Shown here one piece after another: positions 15,749-16,401 of a stretch of DNA of 16,401 bases (the stretch's first letter is position 1; each line of letters starts with the position of its first letter). The stretch spans positions 1 through 16,401 of the forward strand of contig JWZX01001581.1 in assembly GCA_001275005.1 (NCBI GenBank), given 5' to 3'. Below the pieces are notes generated by a model. The model searched no databases and was not told the DNA's origin. It was given only the letters and a program-made list of their open reading frames with translations. Origin of the DNA: Chrysochromulina tobinii. Its lineage: Eukaryota; Haptophyta; Prymnesiales; Chrysochromulinaceae. The translations under genes and the position numbers were made by a program.

Positions 15749-16258
15749 ATTCCGCATGTGGTTCTACAATGAGCCTATGGCAAGGATCGCAGCCGCTTTG
15801 GGAAGGCGGTACAGGGCCTTGCAGAAGCGCTCGCTCAGCAAAGCATGAGAATGCAGGGGTGCTCAGCACAACATGAAGGAGGAATGGACCAAGCGGGGTG
15901 AGATGCCCTCCATCTGCGTATGTTTCCCAGGGGCCCAGCGGTGTTATCGGAAGAGACCCTGGCTTGGCCAGGAGGGCGTGTTATGTGATGCAAGTTCCTG
16001 GGGATAAATGTGGGATGGTCTAGGATGGCCTTCCCTGCGCCTCTCATGTGTATGTGCGGTAGGTACAAAGAGCTTGTAAGTGACACTGTATGGGTGTTTA
16101 CGCACCGGCTATGGTCCGGTCACCAAAAAGCAAACTTTCCTAGGCACGAAGAGCGTTTCTGTGTGAGAAGCTGTGCGGGGAGGAACTGGCTTGGGTATGC
16201 GTTTGCTGCTCGGCTTCCGTGGTGTGAATGCGAGTGTGAAATGTGAGCCGATCGCAAA
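15749..16258. other. Intergenic region between two co-directional LRR paralogues
   Basis: No gene, RNA or repeat is recognisable. It must contain the 3' end of the upstream gene and the promoter of the downstream one. Base composition is less extreme than in the coding DNA, and neither intron element family occurs here. Confidence 0.5.
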
Positions 16259-16401
16259 ATGAAACGTCGTCGGGATGACGACGTCGGCGGCGGCGGTGGC
16301 GGCGGTGGCGCCGACGGCGATGTGAGGGTGCGAAGCGCCGAGGGCGAGGAGGTCGCGTGGTCCCGTTCGGCCGCGGCGCGATCGGCCGCGCTCGCCAACT
16401 G
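16259..16401 (+). CDS. Third Skp1/LRR paralogue, N-terminal fragment cut by the window end
   Basis: ATG at 16259 opens MKRRRDDDVGGGG, then DGDVRVRSAEGEEVAW, the same Skp1-like first strand as the other two copies. The frame is open to the last base. It lies 510 bp behind the previous copy in the same direction, so these two form a tandem pair. Confidence 0.8.
   Translation, partial: MKRRRDDDVGGGGGGGGADGDVRVRSAEGEEVAWSRSAAARSAALAN

Overview
The window is nuclear DNA of a GC-rich unicellular eukaryote, most likely an alga. The evidence is spliceosomal introns (31 of 33 GT-AG, 2 GC-AG), a myosin with PH, RanBP2-type zinc finger, ankyrin and WWE domains, and BspA-type (LRR_5) repeat proteins. 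A haptophyte is my first guess and a pelagophyte or other stramenopile my second. This is a judgement from style and was not searched. I see no bacterial, viral, tRNA, rRNA or CRISPR features.

Layout. (1) Positions 4-2019, minus strand: an intronless 671-residue protein with a Skp1/POZ-like N-terminus, an F-box-like helix pair and 14 LRR_5 repeats. (2) 2020-2911: non-coding DNA with tandem and isolated copies of a short element. (3) 2912-13756, minus strand: one myosin heavy-chain gene that I could assemble into 34 exons and 33 introns (5599 exonic bases, about 1865 residues). Every splice junction keeps frame except for one extra base in exon 20. (4) 13757-14014: a short divergent intergenic region. 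(5) 14015-15748, plus strand: a 577-residue paralogue of the first gene with 10 LRR repeats. (6) 15749-16258: intergenic. (7) 16259 to the window end: the start of a third paralogue.

The notable part is how the myosin introns are built. Each of the 33 contains one or both of two repeat families, described in transcript orientation. Family A has the core TTGCATGCAAGTGCTCACC, then a pyrimidine tract and usually CCCCACAG. Family B consists of units such as TCTGATTGCC and usually ends CTCCCTCATCAG. Both carry a branch-point-like CTNAY motif at a workable distance from the 3' AG. Most introns also begin with a copy of the first bases of the next exon, as though each element had arrived with a duplication of its target. 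In several introns the block has been duplicated again in tandem. In three cases a block containing one locus's private flanking sequence reappears in another intron. This looks like an active or recent introner-like intron-generating process whose duplications (about 8-45 bp, variable) are unlike a fixed short target-site duplication.

The flanking genes may be linked to ubiquitin biology, since a Skp1-like and an F-box-like segment in one chain would resemble a self-contained SCF substrate receptor, and WWE domains occur in E3 ligases and PARPs. That functional link to the myosin is inference from domain families only. No transposase, reverse transcriptase or other mobility gene is visible in the window.
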